A stretch of DNA of 64,000 bases from Citromicrobium sp. UBA3494. GTDB lineage: Bacteria; Pseudomonadota; Alphaproteobacteria; Sphingomonadales; Sphingomonadaceae. The stretch lies in the NCBI GenBank assembly GCA_002377695.1, contig DFQH01000010.1:1-64000 (forward strand), in the 5' to 3' direction. A program made the position numbers and the translations under genes. The notes under the pieces are model-generated. The model was given only the letters and a program-made list of their open reading frames with translations. It had not been told where the DNA came from and did no database searches. Below are positions 45,752 to 55,467 of this stretch, one piece after another (positions within the stretch are counted from its first letter, which is position 1; every line of letters starts with the position of its first letter).

Positions 45752-47032
45752 TCAAACATCGTCCGCGCTGGCCAGCTCGGCCTTGTCGATCTCGCCCAGC
45801 ATGGTGGCGGTGGCCACGGTGACGGTCGCATCGCCGGTGACGTTGGTGGCGGTGCGCATCATGTCCATGATCCGGTCCACGCCCGCGACGAAGGCGATGG
45901 TTTCCAGCGGCACGCCCACCGCGGTGAAGATCGCGCCCATCATCACCAGCCCGCCGCCCGGAATGCCCGCCGCGCCGATGGAGCCCACGGTCGCCAGCAG
46001 TGCGATCATGCCGTAATCCGCCCAGCTCAGGTCCACTCCGAAGATCTGCGCGCCGAACAGCGTCGCCAGCCCCAGGTACATCGCGGTGCCGTCCATATTG
46101 ATGGTCGATCCCAGCGAGACGATGAAGCTGGAGGTCGGCCGCGTGACGCCCAGATTGCGCTGGGTGCAGCGCAGGGTCACGGGCAGCGTCGCGCTGGAGC
46201 TGGCGGTAGAATAGGCCACCGCAATCGCGTCGATCATCCCGCGGAAGAAGCCGATGATCGACACGCGCGAAAGCGCGAGGATGAAGACGTACATCACCAC
46301 GATGATGAGCACGCAGCCCCCGTAATTGAGCGCAACCAGCTTGCCGAGCGCGGCGACCGCATCGAGCCCCAGCGTGCCGACCACCCATGCGATCAGCGCG
46401 AAGACGCCGAAGGGCGTCAGCTCCATGATGACCATGGTGATCTTCTGGAAGATCACGGCGCCTGCATCGAAGGCGCGCGCCACGGCCCCGACCGCGCCTC
46501 TGGTGGCCCCCGGCGTGTCGGGGCCCTCGTTATCCTCGTCCCGCTTGGCGAGCAGGATGCCGATACCCACCAGCAGCGAAAAGACGATCAGCGGCAACAC
46601 GTTGACGTCCGCCATCACCTTCACCGGGCTGACCGGGATCATCGAACGCAGCATCTCGCGCCATTCGAACGGCGCGGGCTCCGGCACCGGCCCCATCTCG
46701 ATCCCCGATGTGTCGAGGCCGATACCGGGCGCAAAGAAGGTGCCGAGGCCCAGCCCCAGCCACACCGCGATCTGGCCGGTCACGACGAACAGCAGGATGG
46801 CGCGCCAGCCCACGCTGCCCAGCTTGCCCAGATCCCCGATCGCGGTCACGCCGGACACCAGGCTGAGGAAGATCAGCGGCACGATCAGCATCTTGATGAA
46901 GTCGATGAACAGATCGCCGACGATCTTGATGCTCTCTGCACCCGGCCCCCAGAGATAGCCCGTGACTGCCCCCAGAATCAGCGCGAGCAGTACGCGCGCC
47001 CACAACGGGGTCGCAAACCAGGCCTTGAACAT
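45752..47032 (-). CDS. Dicarboxylate/amino acid:cation symporter (DAACS family)
   Basis: A 426-residue GltP/DctA-type transporter with eight helices and two re-entrant loops. Signatures: LIFLSLVSGVTAIGDLGKLGS, the Ser-rich loop AYSTASSSATLPVTLRC, the Na+-binding NMDGTAMYLGLATLFGAQ, and GIPGGGLVMMGAIFTAVGVPLE with the substrate-binding DRIMDMMRTATNVTGD. GGGGA lies 6 bases upstream of ATG 47032. The substrate (glutamate, aspartate or C4-dicarboxylate) cannot be decided. Confidence 0.94.
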   Translation of the reverse strand: MFKAWFATPLWARVLLALILGAVTGYLWGPGAESIKIVGDLFIDFIKMLIVPLIFLSLVSGVTAIGDLGKLGSVGWRAILLFVVTGQIAVWLGLGLGTFFAPGIGLDTSGIEMGPVPEPAPFEWREMLRSMIPVSPVKVMADVNVLPLIVFSLLVGIGILLAKRDEDNEGPDTPGATRGAVGAVARAFDAGAVIFQKITMVIMELTPFGVFALIAWVVGTLGLDAVAALGKLVALNYGGCVLIIVVMYVFILALSRVSIIGFFRGMIDAIAVAYSTASSSATLPVTLRCTQRNLGVTRPTSSFIVSLGSTINMDGTAMYLGLATLFGAQIFGVDLSWADYGMIALLATVGSIGAAGIPGGGLVMMGAIFTAVGVPLETIAFVAGVDRIMDMMRTATNVTGDATVTVATATMLGEIDKAELASADDV

Positions 47033-47100
47033 CGAAATCCCCCAATAGTCCTCGGCGCGCATAGTGCCGGGACGCGAGAGGCGCGGCAAGTGGGATGAGA

Positions 47101-48234
47101 TCAGCCGTCCAGAGCGGCCCTGGCAATCCGGGTATAGATGCGCGCCAGAACGGAAAGGTCCGCCACCGCGACGGCCTCGTCGCGCTTGTGCATGGTCGCG
47201 TTGACGAGGCCGAACTCGATCACGGGGCAGACGCTGCGAAGGAACCGCGCGTCCGACGTGCCGCCGCTGGTGGATGCTTCGGGCGCAACGCCCGTCTCGG
47301 CCTCAACTGCCTCGCCGACCATCTGCGAGAACGCGCCCGGCGGCGTCAGGAAAGGCTCGCCAGAGATGACCGGCCGTACATCGACCTGGTGACGCGCGCA
47401 GATGGCCGTCACCTTCTCGCTCAGCGAGGCGCCGGAATGGCGGTCGTTGAAGCGGATCGAAAGCCGCGCGCGCGCCTCGCCGGGGATCACGTTGTGCGCC
47501 GGATTGCCCACCTCGATATCGGTGATCTCCAGATTGCTCGGCTGGAACCAGTCGGTTCCGTCGTCCAGCGCCAGAGCATCCAGTTCCGCCATCGCGGCGA
47601 CAAGGCGCGGAATCGGATTGTCGGCCAGGTGCGGGTAGGCGACGTGGCCCTGCGTGCCCTTGGCGCTGAGCCACATGTTGACCGAGCCGCGCCGGCCGAT
47701 CTTCATCATGTCGCCCAGGCGGTTCACGCTGGTCGGCTCGCCGACCAGGCACAGGTCCGGTGCGTGATCATTGGCGCGCATGAAATCGATCAGCGCACGG
47801 GTGCCGTGCAGCGCGGGCCCTTCCTCGTCGCCGGTGATGATGAAGCTGATCGTGCCAGCGTCATGCGGCACATCGGCCACCGCGGCGACCATGCAGGCAA
47901 TCGCGCCCTTCATATCGACCGCGCCGCGCCCGTACAGCAGGTCGCCTCTGATCTCCGGCTCGAACGCGCCACTCGCCCAGCCCTCGCCCGGCGGCACCAC
48001 GTCGAGGTGGCCGGCGAATGCGAAGTGCCTGGGCCCTGCTCCCTTACGGATGGCGAACAGGTTCTCGACCGGTGCCTCGTCCGATCCCGCATCACCATTG
48101 CCGCGCGTGAACCGGTGTACAGCGAAGCCGAGCGGTTCGAGCATCGCCTGCATCTCGTCGAACACCGCCCCGGTCGCAGGGGTGACGCTGGGCGCGGCGA
48201 TCAGCCGCTTGGCGAGGTCGAGAACGTCAGTCAT
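47101..48234 (-). CDS. dapE: Succinyl-diaminopimelate desuccinylase
   Basis: Dizinc M20 peptidase-fold enzyme of the lysine/DAP pathway. The protein has 377 residues. Motifs: AKRLIAAPSVTP, zinc ligands in FAGHLDVVPPGEGW and GRGAVDMKGAIA, catalytic Glu in ITGDEEGPALHGT, KGTQGHVAYPH in the dimerisation domain, and STSGGTSDARFL, PVIEFGLVNATMHKRDE in the C-terminus. ATG 48234. Divergent from the cupin gene. Confidence 0.95.
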   Translation of the reverse strand: MTDVLDLAKRLIAAPSVTPATGAVFDEMQAMLEPLGFAVHRFTRGNGDAGSDEAPVENLFAIRKGAGPRHFAFAGHLDVVPPGEGWASGAFEPEIRGDLLYGRGAVDMKGAIACMVAAVADVPHDAGTISFIITGDEEGPALHGTRALIDFMRANDHAPDLCLVGEPTSVNRLGDMMKIGRRGSVNMWLSAKGTQGHVAYPHLADNPIPRLVAAMAELDALALDDGTDWFQPSNLEITDIEVGNPAHNVIPGEARARLSIRFNDRHSGASLSEKVTAICARHQVDVRPVISGEPFLTPPGAFSQMVGEAVEAETGVAPEASTSGGTSDARFLRSVCPVIEFGLVNATMHKRDEAVAVADLSVLARIYTRIARAALDG

Positions 48235-48263
48235 GATCGATCCGCTAGCAGGAGTGTTCGCCG

Positions 48264-48731
48264 ATGCCCAAGCTCGATCTCGATGGCATCCCGCAGACCA
48301 ACGCGACCGGATACCCCGTGCCATTCGATGCCGAGGTGCAGGGCCGCTGGTACCGTCGCCTCGCGCCCGTTGCCGGGCTGACGCGGATGGGGGCGAGCCA
48401 TGTCGTCCTCAAGCCCGGTGCGTGGTCGAGCCAGCGCCATTGGCACAGCGAGGAAGACGAGCTTGTCGTGATGCTGGCAGGCGAAGCGGTGCTGGTGGAG
48501 GATGATGGCGAAACGACTGTGCGCCCCGGCGATATCATCGCGTGGGCGGCGGGGGTCGAAAACGGCCACCACCTCCAGAACCGCAGCGAGGCCGATTGCG
48601 TGTTCGTGGCGATCGGCGCGGGAGACAGACAGCAGGATTCGGGCGAGTATCCCGATATCGACATGGTCTTCGACGCCGATGGCTACGCTCGCAAGGACGG
48701 CACGCGCTACGCCGCGAAGCGCACGCCGTGA
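48264..48731 (+). CDS. Cupin-domain protein
   Basis: A 155-residue single-domain cupin. Metal-site motif 1 is SQRHWHSEEDELVVMLAGEA (His, His, Glu). The second motif, AWAAGVENGHHLQNRSEAD, carries a His-His. The tail (YPDIDMVFDADGYARKDG) resembles cupins linked to sugar or small-molecule metabolism. ATG 48264. The reaction cannot be inferred. Confidence 0.88.
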   Translation: MPKLDLDGIPQTNATGYPVPFDAEVQGRWYRRLAPVAGLTRMGASHVVLKPGAWSSQRHWHSEEDELVVMLAGEAVLVEDDGETTVRPGDIIAWAAGVENGHHLQNRSEADCVFVAIGAGDRQQDSGEYPDIDMVFDADGYARKDGTRYAAKRTP

Positions 48732-48740
48732 ACCTGGCGG

Positions 48741-49421
48741 TCAGGAGATCGGCACGCTCTCGTACTGCTCGATCACCCATTGCTCGTCCTCGGCGGCAGC
48801 GATCCACTGTTGCAGCCAGTCGTGGGTCCAGACCGCCTGCATGTAGCTCTCCGCGAAGCCGGGTACGCCGAAGCCATAGGTGATGAAGCGGCTGACCACG
48901 GGCGCGTAGAAGATGTCCGCCGCGCCGAAGGTGCCGAACAGGAACGGGCCCCCGCTGCCGAAGCGCGCACGCGCCTCTGCCCAAAGGCCCAGAATGCGCA
49001 CCACATCCTGCCGGGTGGCTTCGGAAATCTTCACGTTCTCGTGCCGCACGCGGATGTTCATCGGGCATTCGCGGCGCAGCGAGAGGTAGGAGGAGTGCAT
49101 TTCGGCGACCATCGCGCGGGCCATGGCGCGCGCGGCATCGTCCTTGGGCCAGAAGCGATCGCGCCCGACCTTGTCGGCCAGGTATTCGAGGATCGCCAGA
49201 CTGTCCCACACCACGGCGCCCGCCTCGTCATCGCCGTCCCACAGCACCGGCACCTTGCCGGAAGACGGCGTCAGATCGCCCTCGCCCTTCTTCAGCGCAT
49301 CCCAGTCCTCGCCGAACAGCGGCACCAGGATTTCCTCGAAGGAGAGGCCCGCCTGCTTGCAGGCGAGCCAGCCGCGCAGGCTCCAGCTCGAATAGTTCTT
49401 GTTGCCGATAATGAGTTTCAT
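48741..49421 (-). CDS. Glutathione S-transferase family protein (YfcF-like)
   Basis: A 226-residue GST. The thioredoxin-like N-terminus is LIIGNKNYSSWSLRGWLACK, with Ser residues at the usual catalytic position, then PSSGKVPVLWDGD (cis-Pro) and VWDSLAILEYLADK (glutathione-binding ESxAI-like). The C-terminal helical domain includes PFLFGTFGAADIFYAPVVSRF. Likely role is glutathione-dependent conjugation or peroxidase activity. Convergent with the cupin gene. Confidence 0.92.
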   Translation of the reverse strand: MKLIIGNKNYSSWSLRGWLACKQAGLSFEEILVPLFGEDWDALKKGEGDLTPSSGKVPVLWDGDDEAGAVVWDSLAILEYLADKVGRDRFWPKDDAARAMARAMVAEMHSSYLSLRRECPMNIRVRHENVKISEATRQDVVRILGLWAEARARFGSGGPFLFGTFGAADIFYAPVVSRFITYGFGVPGFAESYMQAVWTHDWLQQWIAAAEDEQWVIEQYESVPIS

Positions 49422-49494
49422 GGGTGTGTCCGGCGCAGCCTTCCTGGGTCAGGGCGAGCGATTAAGGCGCGGGCAGCGCACTGTCGAGCGCAGC

Positions 49495-50145
49495 CTAGGG
49501 CGTCAGCGCATCGGCCACCACGGCAGCACGAAGCGCGGCGATGCCCTGTCCCTTTTCGGCACTGGTGAGGTGGACTTCCGGATAGGCCGCCGGGTGCTTC
49601 TTCGCCTCGGCCGCAACCTTGTCGTGCATTGCCTCGAGCGCGCTGGCCTTGATCTTGTCACTCTTGGTCAGGACGATGCGATAGCCGACGGCCGCCTCGT
49701 CGAGCATCTTCATCATCGCGCGGTCGGTGTCCTTCAGGCCGTGGCGGCTGTCCACCAGCACCAGCGTGCGCGTAAGGACGGAACGACCGCGCAGGTAGGT
49801 ACGCACCAGCCCCTGCCATTTCTCGACCACGCTCTTGGGCGCCTTGGCGAAGCCGTAACCCGGCATGTCGACCAGCCGGAACTGCGTGGGCTCGCCCACC
49901 TCGAAGAAGTTCAGTTCCTGCGTGCGGCCCGGCGTGACGGAGGCGCGCGCGATCCCCTTGCGCATGGTCAGCGCGTTCAGCAGCGAGCTCTTGCCCACGT
50001 TGGAACGCCCGCACAGCGCCACTTCGGGCACGGTCGGATCGGGCAGGAATTTCAGCTGCGGGGCGGAAAGCAGGAATTCCACCCGGCCGGAAACCATGCG
50101 CGCCGCGGCGACTTCCTCCGGCGTCTGCGGGCCAGGCGCGCTCAC
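49495..50145 (-). CDS. engB: Ribosome biogenesis GTP-binding protein EngB (YihA/YsxC)
   Basis: A 216-residue GTPase for 50S maturation. Motifs: G1 ALCGRSNVGKSSLLNAL, G2 ASVTPGRTQELNFF, G3 LVDMPGYGFAKAP, G4 LTKSDKIK and G5 TSAEKGQG. Start GTG 50145 overlaps the yidC stop (GTGA). Last gene of the rpmH operon. Confidence 0.95.
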   Translation of the reverse strand: MSAPGPQTPEEVAAARMVSGRVEFLLSAPQLKFLPDPTVPEVALCGRSNVGKSSLLNALTMRKGIARASVTPGRTQELNFFEVGEPTQFRLVDMPGYGFAKAPKSVVEKWQGLVRTYLRGRSVLTRTLVLVDSRHGLKDTDRAMMKMLDEAAVGYRIVLTKSDKIKASALEAMHDKVAAEAKKHPAAYPEVHLTSAEKGQGIAALRAAVVADALTP

Positions 50146-51893
50146 GCCCCTTCCTGCGCCTTCTGTGCCTTTTCCGCCTTTTCCTTCTCGGCCGCTGCCT
50201 TGAGCTGGGGATGCTTGGAATACAGATACTTCTGCTGCGCCAGCGTCAGCAGGTTGGACGTGTTCCAGTACAGCAGCAGGCCGGCGGCAAACGGCGCCAT
50301 GACGAACATCAGCACCCACGGCATGATCGAGAAGACCTGTTGCTGCACCGGGTCCATCGTGCTCGGGTTGAGGCGGAAGGTCAGCCACATGGTGAAGCCG
50401 AGCAGCAGCGCCAGCGGGCCGAGCGCCAGGAAGCCCGGCACATCGTAGGGCAGCAGGCCGAACAGGTTGAGGACATGCGCCGGATCGGGCGCGGACAGAT
50501 CCTCGATCCACAGCACGAAGGGCTGATGGCGCATCTCGATCGCGAGGATCAGCACCTTGTAGAGCGCGAAGAAGACAGGGATCTGAAGGAGCATGGGGAG
50601 GCACCCGGCCACCGGATTGACGCCCTTCTCCTTGAACAGCTTCTGCATTTCCTGCTGCTGCTTGACCTTGTCGTCCTTGTGCTTCTCCTGCAGCTTTTTC
50701 ATGTCCGGCTGGATCGCCTTCATGCTCGCCATGCTGGAAAAGCCCTTCTGGGCGATGGGGAACATCAGGCCGCGCACCACGCAGGTGAGCAGGATGATCG
50801 CGACGCCGAAATTGCCGACGACGGAGAAGATCTGGCGCAGCAGCCACAGGATCGGCTTTTCGAACCAGCGGAACCAGCCCCAGTCGATCGCCAGGCCGAA
50901 CTGCGCGATGCCCGCATCCTGATAGGCATCGAGCACGCCGCTTTCCTTGGCCCCGGCGAAGAGCTGCGAGCTGCGCGTGATCTGCCGCCCCGGGCGAAGC
51001 GTAACGGGATCGTAGATCAGGTCCGCGCGGAACAGGTCGTTTCCGAGCGAACGGAAGCCGGTATCGGGTGAGGAACCCGCTTCGGGCACCAGCGCGCCTA
51101 GCCAGTAGATATCGGTGAAGCCGAGCCACGCGGCCTGCCCTTCGCCCGAAACCGGACCGTCCTCCGCCAGGTCCTCGTAGTCGACCCCATAATCGACCGT
51201 ACCGCCGAAGGTGCCGATCGGGCCCGAATGGGAAATCCAGGTGCTCTTGCTCGCGGTCAGGCTGGTGCGGGTGATGGTGGCGAAGGGGGATACGACCACC
51301 GGGCCCTCGCCGTAGTTGGCCACGGTCTGTTCGGCGGTGATCATGTAATTATCGTCGATCGACAGGCGGATGCGGAACCGCTGCCCCTCGTCATTGTCCC
51401 ACCGCAGGTCCACCGGATTGCCGGGCGACAGCGTGTCGCTGCTGGCCTGCCACACGGTTTTCGCGTCCGGCAGCTGTGTGCCATCGCCCACGAAGCCGAA
51501 CTGCGCGAAATTCTGGATCGGCGTGCCGGCGGGCGCGAACAGCTGCACGGGGCCGCTGTCTTCATCCACCGTCGCGCGGTGATCCTTCAGTTCGATATCG
51601 TCGACCCGCGCGCCGACGAGGTTGATCGAGCCTTCGACGCGCGGTGCGTCGATCGCCACACGATTGCCGGATGCCAGCGCTTCGTCGAGGTCCACCGCCT
51701 GCTGCGCCACGCTGGGCGCGACGCCAGTTTCATTGGCGATTTCCTGTGCGGCGCGCTGCTCGGGCGTGGTCGCGCGCTCGGCCTGCTCGCTCTCGGGCGG
51801 CGCCGGATAGAAATAGCTGATCGCCGAATCGTACAGCAGGATCATGAGGCCGCACAGGACCACGGCGAAGATGAGGTTGCGCTGGTTGTCCAA
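50142..51893 (-). CDS. yidC: Membrane protein insertase YidC
   Basis: YidC/Oxa1 insertase for inner-membrane proteins, with or without SecYEG. The protein has 583 residues. N-terminal helix NLIFAVVLCGLMILLYDSAISYF, a large periplasmic domain (about 30-345), then the conserved core: FSVVGNFGVAIILLTCVVRGLMFPIAQKGFSSMASM, KPDMKKLQEKHKDDK-type cytoplasmic loop and PVFFALYKVLILAIEMRHQPF. The frame begins with TTG at 51893 (TTGGACAACCAG), a rare start. Operon with rpmH, rnpA, yidD and engB. Confidence 0.96.
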   Translation of the reverse strand: MDNQRNLIFAVVLCGLMILLYDSAISYFYPAPPESEQAERATTPEQRAAQEIANETGVAPSVAQQAVDLDEALASGNRVAIDAPRVEGSINLVGARVDDIELKDHRATVDEDSGPVQLFAPAGTPIQNFAQFGFVGDGTQLPDAKTVWQASSDTLSPGNPVDLRWDNDEGQRFRIRLSIDDNYMITAEQTVANYGEGPVVVSPFATITRTSLTASKSTWISHSGPIGTFGGTVDYGVDYEDLAEDGPVSGEGQAAWLGFTDIYWLGALVPEAGSSPDTGFRSLGNDLFRADLIYDPVTLRPGRQITRSSQLFAGAKESGVLDAYQDAGIAQFGLAIDWGWFRWFEKPILWLLRQIFSVVGNFGVAIILLTCVVRGLMFPIAQKGFSSMASMKAIQPDMKKLQEKHKDDKVKQQQEMQKLFKEKGVNPVAGCLPMLLQIPVFFALYKVLILAIEMRHQPFVLWIEDLSAPDPAHVLNLFGLLPYDVPGFLALGPLALLLGFTMWLTFRLNPSTMDPVQQQVFSIMPWVLMFVMAPFAAGLLLYWNTSNLLTLAQQKYLYSKHPQLKAAAEKEKAEKAQKAQEGA

Positions 51894-51946
51894 GATTCGT
51901 GCGATCCTGCTGTTCTTAAAACGTCTTGCGGTGATGCGGGCTGGAT

Positions 51947-52165
51947 TCAGGGAACCGGATCATGGCCGTGCCCACCCCATGGATGGCAGCGCATTATACG
52001 CTTGAAGCCCAGCCATCCACCCTTGATTGGACCGTGCTTTTCGATCGCTTCGATGGCGTATTGCGAGCAGCTGGGCTGGAAGCGGCAACTCGAAGGCAGG
52101 ATCAGGCTGGGGCCCAGCTGCCAGCCGCGAATCGCCAGTACCATCACGCGTTTCACGGGGCTCAT
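51947..52165 (-). CDS. yidD: Membrane protein insertion efficiency factor YidD
   Basis: A 72-residue YidD protein that helps YidC-dependent insertion. It shows the family hallmark cysteines and motif [20 protein letters not shown], then [24 protein letters not shown]. An amphipathic N-terminus ([13 protein letters not shown]) associates with the membrane. ATG 52165 overlaps the rnpA stop by 4 bases. Confidence 0.95.
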   Translation of the reverse strand: MSPVKRVMVLAIRGWQLGPSLILPSSCRFQPSCSQYAIEAIEKHGPIKGGWLGFKRIMRCHPWGGHGHDPVP

Positions 52166-52578
52166 CGGCTGCGCTTCCTGCGTGGCGGCCGTCCGCGCTG
52201 GCCTTCGCCGCGCGCCGCCCGGCCCAGCGCCGTCGCCAGTTCTTCGGAAAGCTTGGCAAAGTCCCGCTCGACCCCGCCCTCGCGACCGATCAGCACATGA
52301 TCGTGATCGGGCAGGCCGAGTGCGGGCAGGTGCTGCCACAACAACTCGCGGAAGCGGCGTTTCATGCGGTTGCGGACCACCGCATTGCCGATCTTCTTGG
52401 TGACGGTGATGCCGTAGCGCACGCCGTGCCCCTCGTTCGGGCTGGCGAGCAGCACGAACCCGGGCATGGGCACGCGCAGGCCCCGATTCGCCGCAAGGAA
52501 ATCGGCACGCGCGGTCATCACGTTCCGTGCGGTAATCCGCCGGTCGACGCCGGGGAACGGAGGAGCGGGCGCGCTCAT
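52162..52578 (-). CDS. rnpA: Ribonuclease P protein component
   Basis: Protein subunit of RNase P, which trims tRNA 5' ends with the RnpB RNA. The protein has 138 residues. Family core: [28 protein letters not shown] (RNR motif), near residues 53-80. An unusually basic C-terminal tail ([16 protein letters not shown]) follows. It is 105 bases downstream of rpmH. Confidence 0.95.
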   Translation of the reverse strand: MSAPAPPFPGVDRRITARNVMTARADFLAANRGLRVPMPGFVLLASPNEGHGVRYGITVTKKIGNAVVRNRMKRRFRELLWQHLPALGLPDHDHVLIGREGGVERDFAKLSEELATALGRAARGEGQRGRPPRRKRSR

Positions 52579-52683
52579 GTCGGTTAAATAGGCAAACGGG
52601 CCCCGAAAGTGGAGCCCGCAAGCATTGTCGATGCCGCTGCCGGCAGGGCCGGACAGCCCTGCCTGCGATGCAAGCCTATGGAA

Positions 52684-52818
52684 TTACGCGCAGAGCTTCT
52701 TGCGGCCACGCTTGCGGCGGGCGGCGAGAACCTTGCGGCCGCCAGTGGTGGCCTTGCGTGCGAAGAAGCCGTGGCGACGCGCACGAACGAGATTGCTGGG
52801 CTGGAAAGTCCGCTTCAT
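52684..52818 (-). CDS. rpmH: 50S ribosomal protein L34
   Basis: A 44-residue basic protein translated directly from the minus strand: begins [17 protein letters not shown] and ends [10 protein letters not shown]. This is the complete L34. The gene heads the rpmH-rnpA-yidD-yidC-engB operon. GAGGATATC lies just upstream of the ATG. Confidence 0.97.
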   Translation of the reverse strand: MKRTFQPSNLVRARRHGFFARKATTGGRKVLAARRKRGRKKLCA

Positions 52819-52910
52819 GATATCCTCGAAATCTGGATCGGCGGGCTGCGCTGTGCGCGGCACCCACCTGTATTTCCCGGCCCGCAGGCCGGAACCTCAA
52901 GCGCGCGCCA

Positions 52911-53762
52911 TTACTGGCTCGCTCCGGTCACGTCAAGATACGCGATGCGCGGAGCATCGCCTGTCGCCTCGTTGTCGTTCGCCGCATTGCGCAGCGTGCG
53001 GGCCATCCAGCCGCGCATTTCCCCGGCATCGAGCCAGCGTGCCCTGGCGTGCGGCGCCTCGTTCGTCATCGCGTAGAAATCGCGCGCGCCATCCGTGCTC
53101 ATGCCCATTTCGCGGTAGTAGTCGAGGTAATAGCGGTGTTCGGGTGCCCCCGCCGGGAAATCATCTGCCTCGCGCCCGCGATTGTCGCGCCAGCTGTGCA
53201 CCGCGAAGCGCGCGCCGTCTTCCACCTCGCGCCGTGCACCCGCCAGGAACAGCTCCACCGCGCCCGAGCGGACCGAGCCGCCCTGAGGGACGCGGGTGGT
53301 CAGCCCGGCGGCGCGAATCATGCGGCCCACAGCAAGATTGGCCCGGTCGTTCTCCGTACCCGGGGCCTCGACCAGGTCCAGCGTGCGAAGCTGCGGGTAG
53401 GCGCGCAGCAAAGCGGCGAACTGTGCAGGCGTGGCGGAAGTGGTGGTTCCCACCAGCACGGCCCGCGTCGGATCGACCACGCGGAACGGGCCATAGGCGG
53501 CAAGCGCCGTGGGTGCGCTGGCGCGGAAGGAGGAGATGGCGCGGTCCGCCGTCGGATAGGCGATGCGCGGCGATGCGTAGTCGTCGCTTTCGGCCTCGAA
53601 ATGCTGGTCGACCGGCTCGCTGTCGTGGAAGCGCGGGTCGCTCTCGTCGATCCATTCTTCGGTAATAGTGACTTTCACAAGCCAACCCTCGGCCTGGAGG
53701 GGGGTGGGTACCAGGCCGAGGGTGGTCGCAAGTGCGAGGAGAAGGGAAGTGTACCAGCGCAC
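52911..53762 (-). CDS. Exported ClpP-fold-like protein (COG3904-type)
   Basis: A 283-residue protein with a signal peptide MRWYTSLLLALATTLGLVPTPLQA. The C-terminal 180 residues follow the plan of periplasmic ClpP/crotonase-fold proteins: PQLRTLDLVEAPGTENDRANLAVGRMIRAAGLTTRVPQGG, SVRSGAVELFLAGARREVEDGARFAVHSW, then LDYYREMGMSTDGARDFY and WLDAGEMRGWM. The Ser of VRSGA and the His of AVHSW sit where the catalytic pair is expected, but the usual CxSAC is degenerate. Peptidase activity is possible but unproven. GTG start. Confidence 0.75.
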   Translation of the reverse strand: MRWYTSLLLALATTLGLVPTPLQAEGWLVKVTITEEWIDESDPRFHDSEPVDQHFEAESDDYASPRIAYPTADRAISSFRASAPTALAAYGPFRVVDPTRAVLVGTTTSATPAQFAALLRAYPQLRTLDLVEAPGTENDRANLAVGRMIRAAGLTTRVPQGGSVRSGAVELFLAGARREVEDGARFAVHSWRDNRGREADDFPAGAPEHRYYLDYYREMGMSTDGARDFYAMTNEAPHARARWLDAGEMRGWMARTLRNAANDNEATGDAPRIAYLDVTGASQ

Positions 53763-53930
53763 CGGCAGCGTTTTGCCGCCCGCGCCTTACCATTGCCCCA
53801 CCGAGAATGGTTGCCGGGCCGGTAACACTTTGTGCGCCGCTGAAAACATGCGGAAAACTGCGAACTCGACAATCGCGGGCGGACCCGGCAAGGTTTTGCC
53901 GCAAGGCAAGGCTGCGGGGGGAGCCTGTTC

Positions 53931-55439
53931 ATGGTCGCTACTGTTCGCACGGTTGCCTATCTCGGGCTGGAGGCGCGCGCCGTGGAGGTGCAGTGCCAGC
54001 TCGCCGCGGGCCTTCCGCGCTTCAGTGTCGTCGGCCTGCCCGACAAGGCGGTGAGCGAGAGCCGCGAGCGGGTGCAGGCAGCGCTCGCCGCGATGGGCCT
54101 CGCGCTGCCGCCCAAGCGGATCACGGTCAACCTCTCGCCCGCCGACCTGCCCAAGGACGGATCGCATTACGACCTGCCGATCGCGCTCGCGCTGCTGGCC
54201 GCGATGGGCGTGGCGGACCGGGAGCAGCTGGCGGACTTCGTCGCGGTGGGCGAACTCGCGCTCGACGGGCGGATTGTCGGCTCGCCCGGCGTTCTGCTCG
54301 CCGCGATGCATGCCAGCGAAGCCGAGTGCGGGCTGATCTGCCCCGCCATTCAGGGGGCGGAGGCGCGCTGGGCGAGCGGCATCCCGGTGATCGCGGCGCC
54401 CGATCTGGTCAGCCTGCTCAACCACCTCAAGGGCACGCAGCAGCTGAGCGAACCGCAGCTTGGCACGGTCGAGGAGGCCTCACCCGGCCCCGACCTCAGG
54501 CAGGTGAAGGGTCAGGAGAGCGCCAAGCGCGCGCTCGAGATCGCGGCGGCGGGCGGCCACAACCTGCTGATGAGCGGGCCGCCGGGTGCGGGCAAGAGCC
54601 TGCTCGCCGCGTGCCTGCCCGGCATCCTCCCCCCGCTCTCCCCGGCCGAGGCGCTGGAGGTGAGCATGGTGCAGTCGGTCGCCGGGCTGCTGGAGGGCGG
54701 GCGCATCAGCCGCGCGCGGCCATTCCGTGCGCCGCACCATTCGGCGAGCATGGCGGCGCTGACCGGCGGCGGGCTGAAGGTGCGACCCGGCGAAGTCTCC
54801 CTCGCGCATCTGGGCGTGCTGTTCCTCGACGAACTGCCCGAGTTCCAGCGGCCCGTTCTCGATTCACTGAGACAACCGCTGGAGACGGGCAAGGTCGACG
54901 TCGCGCGCGCCAATGCGCATGTCAGCTACCCGGCGCGGGTGCAGCTGATCGCGGCGATGAACCCGTGCCGCTGCGGCCACCTGGGCGATCCCTCGCTCGC
55001 CTGCGGCCGCGCTCCGAAGTGCGCCGCCGACTACCAGAGCAAGGTCAGCGGGCCGATGCTCGACCGGATCGACCTGCATGTGGAAGTGGAGCCGGTCAGC
55101 GCCGCCGACCTCGCCCTGCCCCCGCCTGCCGAGGGGAGCGCCGAGGTCGCTGCGCGGGTCGCCGCAGCGCGCGCGGTTCAGGCAGCCCGCGAGGCGGAGA
55201 GCGGCGCGCGCACCAATGCCGAGCTCGACGGCGACATGCTCGAACGCTTCGCCACCCCCGACGAGGCGGGGCGCACGCTGCTGATGCAGGCGGCGGAGAG
55301 GATGCGCCTCTCGGCGCGCTCCTATGTACGGATGCTGAGGGTAGCGCGGACGGTGGCGGACCTTGGCGGAGCGGAGCAGGTCGGCCGCGTGCACGTGGCC
55401 GAAGCGCTGAGCTACCGGCGGCAGGCGCCGAGGGCGTGA
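53931..55439 (+). CDS. comM: YifB/ComM-family Mg-chelatase-like AAA ATPase
   Basis: A 502-residue ComM-type helicase. The N-terminal Lon-like domain (FSVVGLPDKAVSESRERVQAAL) precedes Walker A LLMSGPPGAGKSLLA (about residue 216), the signature RPFRAPHHSAS, Walker B GVLFLDELPEF, and the MPCxCG-type zinc region MNPCRCGHLGDPSLACG. The C-terminus is SARSYVRMLRVARTVADL...VAEALSYR. ComM promotes branch migration of heterologous DNA in natural transformation. No other competence gene is close except the ComEA-like lipoprotein 28 kb away. Confidence 0.94.
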   Translation: MVATVRTVAYLGLEARAVEVQCQLAAGLPRFSVVGLPDKAVSESRERVQAALAAMGLALPPKRITVNLSPADLPKDGSHYDLPIALALLAAMGVADREQLADFVAVGELALDGRIVGSPGVLLAAMHASEAECGLICPAIQGAEARWASGIPVIAAPDLVSLLNHLKGTQQLSEPQLGTVEEASPGPDLRQVKGQESAKRALEIAAAGGHNLLMSGPPGAGKSLLAACLPGILPPLSPAEALEVSMVQSVAGLLEGGRISRARPFRAPHHSASMAALTGGGLKVRPGEVSLAHLGVLFLDELPEFQRPVLDSLRQPLETGKVDVARANAHVSYPARVQLIAAMNPCRCGHLGDPSLACGRAPKCAADYQSKVSGPMLDRIDLHVEVEPVSAADLALPPPAEGSAEVAARVAAARAVQAAREAESGARTNAELDGDMLERFATPDEAGRTLLMQAAERMRLSARSYVRMLRVARTVADLGGAEQVGRVHVAEALSYRRQAPRA

Positions 55440-55467
55440 TGGCGGGGCTGGATCGAGGAGGACTACG

